DNA from: Serinicoccus marinus DSM 15273
GTDB lineage: Bacteria; Actinomycetota; Actinomycetes; Actinomycetales; Dermatophilaceae
Direction: 5' to 3'
Length of the DNA: 64,000 nt
Assembly (NCBI RefSeq): GCF_008386315.1
Contig: NZ_CP043808.1
Span: 1,426,001-1,490,000, forward strand
The notes beneath the pieces are model-generated. The model saw nothing but the letters and a program-made list of their open reading frames with translations, did no database searches and had not been told where the DNA came from. Shown in pieces: positions 25,925-37,553 of this stretch; position 1 is the first letter of the stretch, and the number at the start of each line of letters is the position of its first letter. A program made the position numbers and the translations under genes.

Positions 25925-27511
25925 ATGCCCGACCTGGACCAGCAGCTCGAGTTCGGCATCTTCCCGACGCCGGACGCCCGCCGGATCCCCGACCTGCTCT
26001 CGCTGGTCGCCCTCGCCGAGGTCGAGGGCCTCGACGTGGTCTCGGTGCAGGACCACCCCTACCAGGACGGCTTCCTCGACACCTGGACGTTGCTCTCCGT
26101 GCTCGGCGCGCGGACCACGACGGTCCGGCTCGCCCCCAACGTCGCGAGCCTGCCGCTGCGGCCCCCGGTCGTGCTGGCCAAGGCCGCCGCCACACTCGAC
26201 CTGCTCACCGACGGGCGCGTCGAGCTCGGGCTCGGGGCCGGCGCCTTCTGGGACGCCATCGTCGCCGCGGGCGGTCCGCGTCGCACGCCGGGCGAGGCGG
26301 TCGACGCGCTGGCGGAGGCGGTCGAGCTCATCAGGGCCTTCTGGGCCGGCGGCACGCTGCGCTTCGAGGGAGAGCACTACACGGCGCGGGGTCTGCACGC
26401 CGGCCCGGCCCCGGCCCACGACATCCCGATCTGGCTCGGGGCCTACAAGCCGCGGATGCTGCGGCTCACCGGACGCCTCGCCGACGGGTGGGTCCCGAGC
26501 ATGGGGTATGCCGACCCGCCCGCCCTCCCGGAGCTCGCCGCGCGCGTCGACGAGGCGGCGCTGGAGGCGGGGCGTCCGCCCGCCGCCGTGCGCCGGATCT
26601 ACAACGTCTTCGGGTCGTTCGGCACCGGGAGCGGCTTCCTCCGGGGCCGTCCGCAGGACTGGGCCGAGCAGCTCGCCGGGCTGACCCTGGACGTCGGCAT
26701 GAGCTGCTACGTCCTCGGGACCGACGACCCGGACGTGGTGCGCCGCTACGCCGCCGAGGTCGCCCCGGCGACCCGTGAGCTGGTCGACGCCGAGCGGGCG
26801 CGACGGGCGCAGCAGCCGGCGGAGGCAACAGGCGTCCCAGCGACCTCCGCTCCGCGCGACGCGGGACCGGGGACCGCGGACGGCGCCGTCCAGGAGCAGC
26901 ACGGGCAGGGGCATACCGTCACCGCGACGCCGGACGACGGGACACGCCTCTCGCCCACGATGCCCTGGGATGAGGGCGCACGTCCCTCCGCCCCGGCGGG
27001 GGAGCCCGGCCGGCACCCCGAGCAGGCGCAGCACCTCGTCGACATCCACGACGGCCTGCGCTCGGAGCTGGAGCAGGTGCGCGACGTGCTCGACCAGGTG
27101 CGGCGCGGGCACGTCACGGTCGGCGCGGCGCGCTCGGTGATCAACACGATGACGATGCGGCAGAACAACTGGACCCTGGGCGCCTACTGCGAGTCCTACT
27201 GCCGGATCGTCACCGGGCACCACACGCTGGAGGACCGGAGTGTCTTCCCCCACCTGCGGCACCGCCAGCCCGACCTCGCGCCGGTGCTGGACCGGCTCGA
27301 GGACGAGCACGTCGTCATCCACGAGGTGCTGGACGAGTTCGACAAGGCGCTGGTGCGGCTGGTCGCCGAGGACGGGACCGGGCGTGCGGGCGAGGAGGTC
27401 CTGGAGGGGGTGCAGCGCTCGCTGGACCTGCTCACCGACACCCTGCTCTCGCACCTGGCCTACGAGGAGCGCGAGCTCATCGGGCCGCTCGGGCGGCACG
27501 GCCTGGGCTGA
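25925..27511 (+). CDS. Luciferase-like flavin monooxygenase fused to a hemerythrin domain
   Basis: A 528-residue two-domain protein. Residues about 1-290 are a luciferase-like (LLM) TIM barrel binding FMN or F420 (LEFGIFPTPDARRIPDLLSLV, DGRVELGLGAGAFWDAIVAAG, PIWLGAYKPRMLRLTGRLADGWVP). A disordered Ala/Pro/Gly linker follows to about 360. Residues about 365-525 form an HHE hemerythrin-like four-helix domain with His/Glu iron-ligand candidates in TGHHTLEDRSVFPHL, DEHVVIHEVLDEFDKAL and LLSHLAYEERELIGPL. The start at 25925 follows GAGAGG. An upstream ATG at 25913 adds only four residues. It suggests an oxidoreductase with a diiron O2-, NO- or redox-sensing module. Confidence 0.88.
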   Translation: MPDLDQQLEFGIFPTPDARRIPDLLSLVALAEVEGLDVVSVQDHPYQDGFLDTWTLLSVLGARTTTVRLAPNVASLPLRPPVVLAKAAATLDLLTDGRVELGLGAGAFWDAIVAAGGPRRTPGEAVDALAEAVELIRAFWAGGTLRFEGEHYTARGLHAGPAPAHDIPIWLGAYKPRMLRLTGRLADGWVPSMGYADPPALPELAARVDEAALEAGRPPAAVRRIYNVFGSFGTGSGFLRGRPQDWAEQLAGLTLDVGMSCYVLGTDDPDVVRRYAAEVAPATRELVDAERARRAQQPAEATGVPATSAPRDAGPGTADGAVQEQHGQGHTVTATPDDGTRLSPTMPWDEGARPSAPAGEPGRHPEQAQHLVDIHDGLRSELEQVRDVLDQVRRGHVTVGAARSVINTMTMRQNNWTLGAYCESYCRIVTGHHTLEDRSVFPHLRHRQPDLAPVLDRLEDEHVVIHEVLDEFDKALVRLVAEDGTGRAGEEVLEGVQRSLDLLTDTLLSHLAYEERELIGPLGRHGLG

Positions 27512-27629
27512 CCCGGCCGCACCGGACAGCAGGGCACAGGCAAGCCTCACCTGACGTCGGGGCCAGGGTGCGGCAGGATGGGCGACATCCGGGTATGCCC
27601 GCGCGTTGCGGCAGGCACCCTGGGTGAGA

Positions 27630-27647
27630 TATCTTGATGTCAAGATA
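27630..27647. promoter_or_regulatory. acnA: Perfect inverted repeat upstream of acnA
   Basis: TATCTTGATGTCAAGATA has 8-bp perfect arms around TG and lies 30 bases before the acnA start, in an A/T-rich island unusual for this window. Placement over the promoter/5' leader suggests an operator for a dimeric repressor. The regulator is not identified. Confidence 0.6.
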
Positions 27648-27677
27648 AATAGCCAGTGAGCGAAGGAGCGACCCACG

Positions 27678-30506
<2,829 letters not shown>

Positions 30507-30534
30507 GGCCACTGGCGCGGCGGGCACCGGGATC

Positions 30535-31758
30535 ATGGATCTGACGGTGCTCGCCGCCGGGGTGCTGCTCATCCTGGCCGTGCTGTCGGTGCGGCTGTCG
30601 GAGCGGCTCCGGATGCCGGTCCTGCTGCTCTTCCTCGGGCTGGGCATGGCGGCCGGGTCGGAGGGGCCGGGCGGCATCGCCTTCGACTCGCCGGGGCTGG
30701 CGCAGAGCGTCGGCACGGTCTGCTTGGTCGTCATCCTCTTCGCCGGCGGCCTGGACACCGCGTGGTCCTCGGTGCGCTCGGTCGTCGGACCGGGCCTGCT
30801 GCTCGCGACGGGTGGCGTGCTCGTGAGCACGCTCATCCTCGGCACCGCCGCCTGGTGGTTGCTCGGGTCCTACACCGACCTGCGCCTGGGCGGCGACGGC
30901 ATCAGCTGGACCGAGGGGCTGCTCATCGGCGCGATCGTGTCCTCCACCGACGCGGCGGCCATCTTCGGTCTCTTCCGGTCCGGCAGCCCTGCGCCCCGCC
31001 GACGGCTGCGGTCGCTGCTCGAGCTCGAGTCCTGGACCAACGACCCCATGGCGGTCATCCTCACGGTGACCCTGATCGGCATCCTCACCCGTGGCGAGGC
31101 CAGCCTCGGCACGGCGCTGGCGGGCGTGCTGCTGGGCATCGTCGTGGGCGCCGTGTTCGGCCTGCTGCTGGGGGCCGTCGCGGCGCTGGGGGCCGACGCG
31201 CTGCGACTGTCCATCCCCGGCCTCTACCCGGTGCTGTGCCTCGGGGTGGCGTTGACGACCTACGGCACCGCTCAGGCGATCGAGGGAAACGGCTTCCTGG
31301 CCGTCTACCTGTGCGGTCTCGTGCTCGGCAACCGGGTGCGCTCGCACCGCCGCCTCATCATCCAGGTCAGTGACGCCCTGGCGTGGATTGCGCAGATCGC
31401 GATGTTCATCACCATGGGGCTGCTGGTCTTCCCCTCCGAGCTGGTCGGGGTCGCTCCGGTGGGCATCGTGCTGGCGCTCATCCTCATGTTCCTCGCGAGA
31501 CCGGTGAGCGTCTTCCTGTGCCTGCTCCCCAGCGGGTTCTCGGCGGGCGAGAGCGCCTACGTCTCCTGGGCCGGGCTTCGTGGCGCCGTGCCGGTCGTGC
31601 TGGCCACCTTCCCGGCGACCGCCGGGCTGGCCCAGGCCGAGGACGTCTTCGGCGTCGTCTTCTTCCTCGTGGTCGTCTCGGTGCTGGTCCAGGGATTCAC
31701 CCTCGGCCCCGTCGGGCGACGGCTCGGCATCGAGGAACCGGCAGGCCCACCGACCTGA
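30535..31758 (+). CDS. CPA1-type cation (K+ or Na+)/proton antiporter
   Basis: A 407-residue membrane protein with 12 or 13 predicted helices. Family signatures are RLRMPVLLLFLGLGMAAGSEG, VILFAGGLDTAW, SSTDAAAIFGLFR (ion-site Asp pair region), LESWTNDPMAVILTVTL (Asn-Asp pair) and WAGLRGAVPVVLATFP. It resembles NhaP2/CvrA K+/H+ antiporters but lacks their C-terminal TrkA_C regulatory domain. ATG at 30535; 28 bp downstream of acnA and possibly co-transcribed with it. Role: cation and pH homeostasis. Confidence 0.88.
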   Translation: MDLTVLAAGVLLILAVLSVRLSERLRMPVLLLFLGLGMAAGSEGPGGIAFDSPGLAQSVGTVCLVVILFAGGLDTAWSSVRSVVGPGLLLATGGVLVSTLILGTAAWWLLGSYTDLRLGGDGISWTEGLLIGAIVSSTDAAAIFGLFRSGSPAPRRRLRSLLELESWTNDPMAVILTVTLIGILTRGEASLGTALAGVLLGIVVGAVFGLLLGAVAALGADALRLSIPGLYPVLCLGVALTTYGTAQAIEGNGFLAVYLCGLVLGNRVRSHRRLIIQVSDALAWIAQIAMFITMGLLVFPSELVGVAPVGIVLALILMFLARPVSVFLCLLPSGFSAGESAYVSWAGLRGAVPVVLATFPATAGLAQAEDVFGVVFFLVVVSVLVQGFTLGPVGRRLGIEEPAGPPT

Positions 31759-31776
31759 GCCTGGTCTCACGGCCCC

Positions 31777-33353
31777 TCACAGGTCGCCGGTGCGCAGCAG
31801 CTCCCGGATGCGGTCGGCCTGTCGCATGGCGAGGGCGACGATGGTCAGGGTCGGGTTCGCGGCGCCACCGGTGGTCATCACCGATCCGTCCGCGACGAAG
31901 AGGTTGGGCACGTCGTGCGCCTGGCCCCACCCGTTGAGCGGTCCATCGGCAGGGTCCGAGGTCATCCGGCAGGTCCCGAGGTTGTGCGTCGCCGGGTAGG
32001 GCGGGGTGTGGTGTACCCCGACCGCACCCGCGGCCCGGTAGACGGTGTCCGCGGAACGGTAGGCGTGTCGCCGCATCGCGATGTCGTTCGGGTGGTCCTC
32101 GAAGTGGACGTGCGGGGCGGGCAGTCCCCACTGGTCCTTGACGTCGGGGTCGAGGGTGACCCGGTTCGACTCCTGCGGCATGTCCTCGCCGAGCAGCCAC
32201 ATACCGGCGGTGTTGGCGTAGGCGTCCATCAGCCGGGTGAACTCGCGGCCCCAGCTGCCCGGCTCGACGAAGGTGGCCAGGAAGGCCGGACCCAGTGACA
32301 GGGTCTCCATGTAGTAGCCGCCGACGAACCCGCGGACGGGTCGTGGACCGCCTCGTCGGCGATGATGCCGGCCATCGTCTCGCCGCGGTACATCCGCACC
32401 GGCTGCTCGAAGCGTGCGTAGGCGGACCCGGTCAGGTGCCGCATGTAGTTGCGGCCGACCTGACCGGAGGAGTTGGCCAGCCCGTCCGGGTGCGAGGGCG
32501 AGTCGCTCATGAGCAGCAGTCTCGGCGTCTCGATGGAGTTGCCGGCGACGCACACGGCGCGCGCCGCCTGCCGGTGCAGGTTGCCGTCGGCGTCGAGATA
32601 CTCCACCGCGTCGGCCCGTCCGTCGGAGCCGTGGGTGATCCGCACCGCCTGGCAGAGCGGGCGCAGCTCGGCGTTCCCGGACTCCAGGGCCCGCGGGATC
32701 TCCCGGACGAGCGTGGACCACTTGGCGCCGGACTTGTCCCCCTGGAAGTTGAACCCGTCCTGCACGGTGGCGGGGCGGCCGTCGTAGGGCTCGGCGTTGG
32801 TGGCGTAGGGACCGGTGGCGTAGTACTTGTAACCGGCGCGCTCGGCACCGTTCGCGAAGACCTTGTAGTTGTTGTTCGCCGGCATCGGCGGCCGCCCGTG
32901 CCGGTGCGAGGAGCCCATCGCCTTCTCGGCCCGGTCGTACCACGGCTCCATCTCCTCGAGCGTGACCGGCCAGTCCAGCAGGTTCGCGCCCTCCACCTCG
33001 CCGTAGGTGCTGCGGGCGGCGAACTCGTGCGCCATGAACCGCGGCGTCGCCCCGGCCCAGTGCGTGGTGGTCCCGCCGACGGCCTTGACGATCCACGCCG
33101 GCAGGTTGGGGAAGTCCCGCGCGACGCGGTAGGAGCCGGAGGTCGTGCGCATGTCCAGCCAGGCCATCTGGTTGAAGGCGGGCCACTCGTCGTTGGTGTA
33201 GTCGTCCGCGGTCAGGTAGGGACCGGCCTCGAGGAGGACGACCTTGACCCCCTCGGTCGCCAGGTCGTGGGCGACGGTGCCACCGCCGGCCCCCGAGCCG
33301 ATGACGACGACGACCGGCTCGTCCAGCGGGATGGGGTTTCCGTGCGTGCTCAT
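31777..33353 (-). pseudogene. GMC-type oxidoreductase (large subunit), frameshifted
   Basis: An FAD-dependent glucose-methanol-choline oxidoreductase resembling gluconate 2-dehydrogenase large subunits. The N-terminal half has VVVIGSGAGGGTVAHDLATEG (FAD fold), GGTTTHWAGATPRF and NSIETPRLLL. The frame breaks at about 32338-32345 after IADEAVHDP and resumes as RGFVGGYYMETLSLGP, reaching THNLGTCRM (active-site His) and LFVADGSVMTTGGAANPTLTIVALA. The 1577-nt span is one short of a multiple of three, and a C-run is short by one (GACCCG for GACCCCG). The ATG overlaps the small-subunit stop. Probably one functional gene of about 525 residues. Confidence 0.88.
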
Positions 33354-33874
33354 CGCTGCTCCTCCACGTCGCGCAGTTCGGTTCGGGGCTCACCGTCGTA
33401 CTCGGTGATCCGCGGCTCGGGCAGCCAGTCCAGGTCGTCGAAACCCCGGGTCAGGTAGCCGCCCTGGTCGAAGCTCGGCCCCTCGTAGCCGAGCAGCTCC
33501 CACACCTCGCGGTCGTCGTACAGCGCGACCACCGCCACCCCGCGGATCTGTCGGAAGTAGGGCTCGTCGGCGTACTCCCGCAGCAGCAGCGTCGCCGTCT
33601 CGTCGGAGGCCCCGAGGAAGTCGCCGTCGCTGATCGTGTCGAGCATGTCCAGGTCGGGACCCAGGGTGGCGGCCAGACGCCGGTCGTCGGCGGTCGCCTC
33701 GACCACGGCGTCCGCGGTGCGCTCGTACGGGCCGTCGGGGAAGCTGTCGTGCGGGTAGGCCAGCCGGAGCACGCGCACCAGGATCTGGCGTTGACGTGAG
33801 GTGAGCGTGGCCGGGCCGCCCCGGAGCGCGGAGCTGGTGTCCCGCTTGATCGTCGCTGAGTCCTTGTCCGCCAT
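33350..33874 (-). CDS. Gluconate 2-dehydrogenase subunit 3 family protein
   Basis: A 174-residue small subunit of a membrane or periplasmic GMC dehydrogenase (subunit 3 type). The central region LTSRQRQILVRVLRLAYPHDSFPDGPYER and the C-terminal YFRQIRGVAVVALYDDREVWELLGYEGPSFDQGGYLTRGFDDLDWLPEP are typical. The ATG at 33874 follows GAGGAGG. Family members often carry a Tat signal; none is clear here, so export may rely on another route or the pair may be cytoplasmic. ATGA overlap with the GMC subunit indicates a two-gene operon. No cytochrome subunit is present. Confidence 0.85.
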   Translation of the reverse strand: MADKDSATIKRDTSSALRGGPATLTSRQRQILVRVLRLAYPHDSFPDGPYERTADAVVEATADDRRLAATLGPDLDMLDTISDGDFLGASDETATLLLREYADEPYFRQIRGVAVVALYDDREVWELLGYEGPSFDQGGYLTRGFDDLDWLPEPRITEYDGEPRTELRDVEEQR

Positions 33875-33958
33875 GGAGCCTCCTCGTCCCCGTCGCACCG
33901 CGTCGTGCGACGTGTCGCCCACGCTAGGCGCGTCCGGCGGAGCCCGCCACGGTTGTTC

Positions 33959-34743
33959 TCAGTGCGTGAGAACGTCGGGGTCGACGCGGCGGAAGTACGC
34001 GGCGACGTCACCGGCCGCCACCCGCAGCCGGTGCTCGATGCGCAGGTCCGGTCCGTCGAAGCGCGCGGCACCCGCGGAGACGGCCACGCAGCCGAGCAGG
34101 CCGCCGTCCGGCCGGCGCACCGCCACCGCGGCGCAGCTGCTGCCGGGCAGGAACTCCTCGAACTCCCAGGCGACGCCGCGACGAGTGACCCGCGCCAGGT
34201 GGGCCTCGAGCACCCCGGCGTCGGTGATGGTGCGCGGGGTGAGGGCGGGCAGCCCGTGGCGGCGAGCTCCACCTGCCGCTCGGTGTCGTCCAGGTCGGCG
34301 AGCAGGATCTTGCCGAAGGCGGTCGCGTGCGGCGCCTGGTGGAAGCCGAAGGTCATCGGTTCCAGCCGAGGGCACTCAGGAGAGTCGGCGACGAAGACCA
34401 GCGCCAGCGTGGCGCCCCTGCGGATTGCCAGGTATGCCGCGCAGCCGGTCGCGCGGTGCAGGTCGACGATCCGCTGCCGCACCTGGGCGGACAGCCCGAT
34501 CTGCCGGTGCAGCGCCAGCCCCAGGCGGTGCGGCTTGAAGCCGAGCTCGAAGCGGCCCTCGTGGCGCAGGTGGAGCAGGTAGTCCCTCGCCACGAGGTCC
34601 GCGGCCAGCCGGTAGACCGTGGACAGCGGCAGGCCGAGCTCGTCGGCGAGCTCCCGCGCGGTGGCGCCGCCCCGGTCCGCGACGAGCTCCAGCAGGGCGA
34701 AGGTGCGCTCCACGGTGCGCGCACCGGCGGATGTCGTGCTCAC
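33959..34743 (-). pseudogene. IclR family transcriptional regulator, frameshifted
   Basis: A regulator with an N-terminal winged helix (RTVERTFALLELVADRGGATARELADELGLPLSTVYRLAADLV) and an IclR effector domain (PHATAFGKILLADLDD, EFEEFLPGSSCAAVAVRRPDGG). After LDDTERQVELAA the frame is lost at about 34258-34265 and resumes with HGLPALTPRTITDAG. The span of 785 nt fits one missing base; the corrected length is about 261. GTG start at 34743. It lies just upstream of the GMC/subunit-3 pair on the same strand, so it probably controls that sugar-acid oxidation operon. Confidence 0.85.
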
Positions 34744-34802
34744 GCCCCCATCATGGGGCAACCGCGCTTGACGTCCGGCGCGGGGCACCCCACGATCGGG
34801 CC

Positions 34803-35123
34803 ATGTACTTCATCGTGGTCAAGTTCCCCGTCAAGCCCGAGTCCGCCGAGCGCTGGTCCGAGATCGTCGCCGACTACACCGCCGGCTGCCGCAGCGAGGA
34901 GGGCAACATCTCCTTCGAGTGGTCCCGGAGCCTGGAGGACCCGCTGCAGTACGTCCTCGTCGAGGCGTTCACCGACGAGGGCGCGGCCAAGCACGTCGAG
35001 AGCCCGCACTTCACCGAGGGCATCGAGGCGATGCGCCCGCATCTCACCGGCACTCCGCAGATCATCTCCCGGCAGGTCGAGGGTGAGGGCTGGGAGCCGA
35101 TGGGCGAGCTGCAGATCGACTGA
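34803..35123 (+). CDS. Putative quinol monooxygenase (ABM domain)
   Basis: A 106-residue ferredoxin-like dimeric alpha/beta-barrel protein of the YgiN/antibiotic-biosynthesis-monooxygenase family: MYFIVVKFPVKPESAERWSEIVADYTAGCRSEEGNISFEWSRSLEDP and YVLVEAFTDEGAAKHVESPHFTEGIEAM. Such proteins oxidise quinols or detoxify reactive carbonyls; the substrate is unknown. Divergent from the IclR gene, separated by 59 bp. ATG at 34803 with no ribosome-binding site, possibly leaderless. Confidence 0.85.
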   Translation: MYFIVVKFPVKPESAERWSEIVADYTAGCRSEEGNISFEWSRSLEDPLQYVLVEAFTDEGAAKHVESPHFTEGIEAMRPHLTGTPQIISRQVEGEGWEPMGELQID

Positions 35124-35132
35124 GAGTGCCGG

Positions 35133-36035
35133 CTAGCTGAGGTCCTGCTGGGAGCGGCGCTCCACGGGCTTGCCGGCCGCCTCCCCGACGGCGGCGGCGT
35201 GGTCGGGGACCGGCAGCTGCAGGCGTCGGTCGGTGCGCTGGTAGCCGGTCGAGTCCGGACGCTCCGGCATGGTCAGCTCGGCCTGCTCGACCTGCTCGTA
35301 GGGGATCGTCGAGAGCAGGTGGGCGATCATGTTGATGCGTGCCGAGCGCTTGTCGTCCGACGGCACGACGTTCCACCGGGCCTCGGGGATGTCGGTGTGG
35401 ACGAACATCTCGTCCTTGGCCCGGCTGTAGTCCTCCCACCGGGTCAGCGACTCCAGGTCGGTGGGGGAGAGCTTCCAGCGCCGCATGGGGTCCTCCATCC
35501 GGGACCGGAAGCGGCGCTCCTGCTCGTCGTCGGAGACTGAGAACCAGTACTTGCGCAGCAGGATCCCGTCGTCCATGAGCATCCGCTCGAAGATCGGGGT
35601 CTGCTGCAGCCACCGCCGGTGCTCCTCCGGGGTGCAGTAGCCCATGACCCGCTCCACCCCGCCGCGGTTGTACCACGAGCGGTCGAAGAGCCGGATCTCC
35701 CCGGCGGCGGGCAGGTGCTCGACGTAGCGCTGGAAATACCATTGCGTCTTCTGCCGCTCGGTCGGGGTCGGCAGGGCCACGATCTGGGCGTCGCGGGGGG
35801 AGAGGTACTCGGTGACCCGTTTGATCGCCCCGCCCTTGCCGGCGGCGTCGCGTCCCTCGAAGACGACGACGAGGCGGTGGCCTGTCTCCTTGATCCAGGT
35901 CTGCATCTCGACGAGCTGCTCCTGGAGCCGGAGCAGCTCGGCCTCGTAGACCTTCTTGTTCAACCGGGGCACGGTGTCCTTCCCGTGCCCGCCAGAGGAA
36001 CCACCGGTCTTCTTGGCATCTGTGCGCGGGGACAT
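35133..36035 (-). CDS. ppk2: Polyphosphate kinase 2
   Basis: A 300-residue PPK2 enzyme transferring phosphate between polyphosphate and nucleoside di- or monophosphates. Walker A is FEGRDAAGKGGAIKR (about residue 63), the lid/Walker B region is LFDRSWYNRGGVERVMGYCT, and the family segments KYWFSVSDDEQERRFRSR and WEDYSRAKDEMFVHTDIPEARW are present. A Lys/Gly-rich N-terminus of about 30 residues precedes the core. Length fits class I PPK2. Convergent with the quinol monooxygenase gene. Confidence 0.92.
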   Translation of the reverse strand: MSPRTDAKKTGGSSGGHGKDTVPRLNKKVYEAELLRLQEQLVEMQTWIKETGHRLVVVFEGRDAAGKGGAIKRVTEYLSPRDAQIVALPTPTERQKTQWYFQRYVEHLPAAGEIRLFDRSWYNRGGVERVMGYCTPEEHRRWLQQTPIFERMLMDDGILLRKYWFSVSDDEQERRFRSRMEDPMRRWKLSPTDLESLTRWEDYSRAKDEMFVHTDIPEARWNVVPSDDKRSARINMIAHLLSTIPYEQVEQAELTMPERPDSTGYQRTDRRLQLPVPDHAAAVGEAAGKPVERRSQQDLS

Positions 36036-36074
36036 CTGCTCATCGTGCCAGCACGAGCGCCCGGCGGGAAGGGG

Positions 36075-36920
36075 TCAGCTCTCCAGCGGCTCGTGGTGGT
36101 CGCGACCGGCGACGCCGCGCCGCCAGTAGCCGTCCACCTGCAGCGCGCTGGGCTGCAGTGCCTCGCCGCCGACGCCGAGCTCGGCCGCCGCACGGCGCAC
36201 CTGGACCATCGCGCCGGCCTCGCCTGCGGCCCAGACGTAGTCCCCCTGGGCCGGGGGCAGGTCGCGCAGGGCCTGCGCGAGGGTGGTGTCCATCTCGTCC
36301 ATGAGCCAGGTGATGCGGGCGCCGTCGCGCTGCGGCAGCGGGACCAGGCAGCTCACGTCGGGGACCTGGACCACGACCTCGAGCGGTATGCCTGCGGGCG
36401 CCTCCTCCAGCCAGCGGCCGATCGCGGGGATGGCCGTCTCGTCGGCGAGGAGCACGTAGCGCCGGGCGTCCGAAGGCTCGGTCATCGACCCCCGGGGGCC
36501 GAGCAGCCCGACGACATCGCCCGGCCCGGCGCTGTTGGCCCACGTGCTCGCCGGTCCGGTGCCGTGCACGACGAGGTCGATGCTCACCTGCTGGCTGCCG
36601 TCGGGCCGCGCGTCCTCGACGCCGCGCACGGTGTAGTCGCGGGTCACCGGCCGCGAGGCTCCCTCGGGGAGCCGGGGCCGGTCGTCCACCACGGTCGGGA
36701 GGATCAGCTCGCCGGTCGACGGGTGCGGGAAGGCGACCTTGACGTGGTCGCCGACGGCGAGCGGCACCCAGGGGATGGGTGGCGCGCCGGCCTCGAGGTC
36801 GAGCGTGACCCGTCGCATCCGGCCGTCGAGCGGCTCGACGCGGCTGACGGTGGCGCGGCGGACGTGGAGCGGGTGGAGCTGGCGACCGCGCTGCAGGGCT
36901 GGGGTGGCGGCGGTGGTCAT
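36075..36920 (-). CDS. Siderophore-interacting protein (FAD ferric reductase-like)
   Basis: A 281-residue SIP/ViuB family protein that reduces Fe3+-siderophores in the cytoplasm. The FAD-binding barrel includes RRVTLDLEAG and TRDYTVRGVE. The C-terminal nucleotide domain has LADETAIPAIGRWLEE, typical DEMDTTLAQALRDL and DYVWAAGEAGAMVQVRR. It should work with the siderophore ABC importer at 43-47 kb, although the genes are about 7 kb apart and no IdeR box is evident in the 109-bp, A/T-rich upstream interval. ATG at 36920. Confidence 0.88.
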   Translation of the reverse strand: MTTAATPALQRGRQLHPLHVRRATVSRVEPLDGRMRRVTLDLEAGAPPIPWVPLAVGDHVKVAFPHPSTGELILPTVVDDRPRLPEGASRPVTRDYTVRGVEDARPDGSQQVSIDLVVHGTGPASTWANSAGPGDVVGLLGPRGSMTEPSDARRYVLLADETAIPAIGRWLEEAPAGIPLEVVVQVPDVSCLVPLPQRDGARITWLMDEMDTTLAQALRDLPPAQGDYVWAAGEAGAMVQVRRAAAELGVGGEALQPSALQVDGYWRRGVAGRDHHEPLES

Positions 36921-37016
36921 GATGGGCCCCGTTCGTCAAATAGAGAAAGAATGCGTGCTCATAATAGGGGACGAGAGGCTCGTGGACGGCACACGACGGG
37001 CCGACGTCGGTGGTCG

Positions 37017-37029
37017 TACACTTGTTCGC
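37017..37029 (+). promoter_or_regulatory. Leaderless-type promoter at 37.0 kb
   Basis: TACACT (37017-37022) lies 7 bases before the ATG at 37030, with no ribosome-binding site. It is in the divergent gap with the siderophore-interacting-protein gene. Confidence 0.5.
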
Positions 37030-37389
37030 ATGAACAGCGGACCGCCCGGGTGGCCCGACCGGGTCCCGCCGGCCGGTGTCGCGGGTTGGGAGCAGGCGGC
37101 GGTGTCCTGGCTGCTCGACCAGTGCCCGGCCGACTACCGGGCGTATGCCGCCTGGCGCCGGCACCCGGCCGCGCTCGCCTGGATGGCGACCCGGCACCTG
37201 GAGGCCCAGCTCGAGGCCATGCGCGGCGCGTGGCGCGACGTCCGCCCCGAGCTCGGGCCGGCGCTGCCGCCGGGCACCATCGGCGACGTGCTGGAGTCGC
37301 TGGCCCGGGAGGGGCTGCGGCTGCGCGCCAACCACCGGGCCGCCGGCCTGCTGCTCGAGGCCCTGCGGCTGCGCGCCCCCATCGCCTGA
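37030..37389 (+). CDS. Hypothetical protein
   Basis: A 119-residue soluble helical protein of unrecognised family. Features: Pro/Gly-rich start, then GWEQAAVSWLLDQCPADYRAYAAWRRHPAALAWMATRHLEAQLEAMR and GDVLESLAREGLRLRANHRAAGLLLEALRLR. Composition and third-position GC are typical of the genome. Start supported by the TACACT box 7 bases upstream. The stop is followed by about 165 bp holding a family B repeat copy. Confidence 0.65.
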   Translation: MNSGPPGWPDRVPPAGVAGWEQAAVSWLLDQCPADYRAYAAWRRHPAALAWMATRHLEAQLEAMRGAWRDVRPELGPALPPGTIGDVLESLAREGLRLRANHRAAGLLLEALRLRAPIA

Positions 37390-37486
37390 GCCCGGGCGTC
37401 CGGGGAGCCGCCCCCTGACAGCCTCGTCGTCCACTGCGAGCCTCCTCGACCAGGCTGCCAGATGACGAACCGGCGCAGAGATGCGC

Positions 37487-37532
37487 CCACCGACCGGGAA
37501 AGTGCTGCCGGGGCCGGCGTTCCACGGTCACC
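37487..37532 (-). repeat. Family B repeat, single inverted copy
   Basis: Read on the minus strand it begins GGTGACCGTGGAA, has a GCCGGCCCCGGCA centre and ends CTTTCCCGGTCGGTGGG, about 80% like the units at 16849-17081. The arms GACCGTGGAA and TTTCCCGGTC again pair imperfectly. It lies between two convergent genes, like the 16.9 kb array. Confidence 0.8.
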
Positions 37533-37553
37533 GGCGCGGAGACGGCGGTGCGC

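Noticed and set aside
36921..37029. IdeR box upstream of the siderophore-interacting protein gene
   Set aside because: The interval is A/T-rich but has no TTAGG...CCTAA symmetry.
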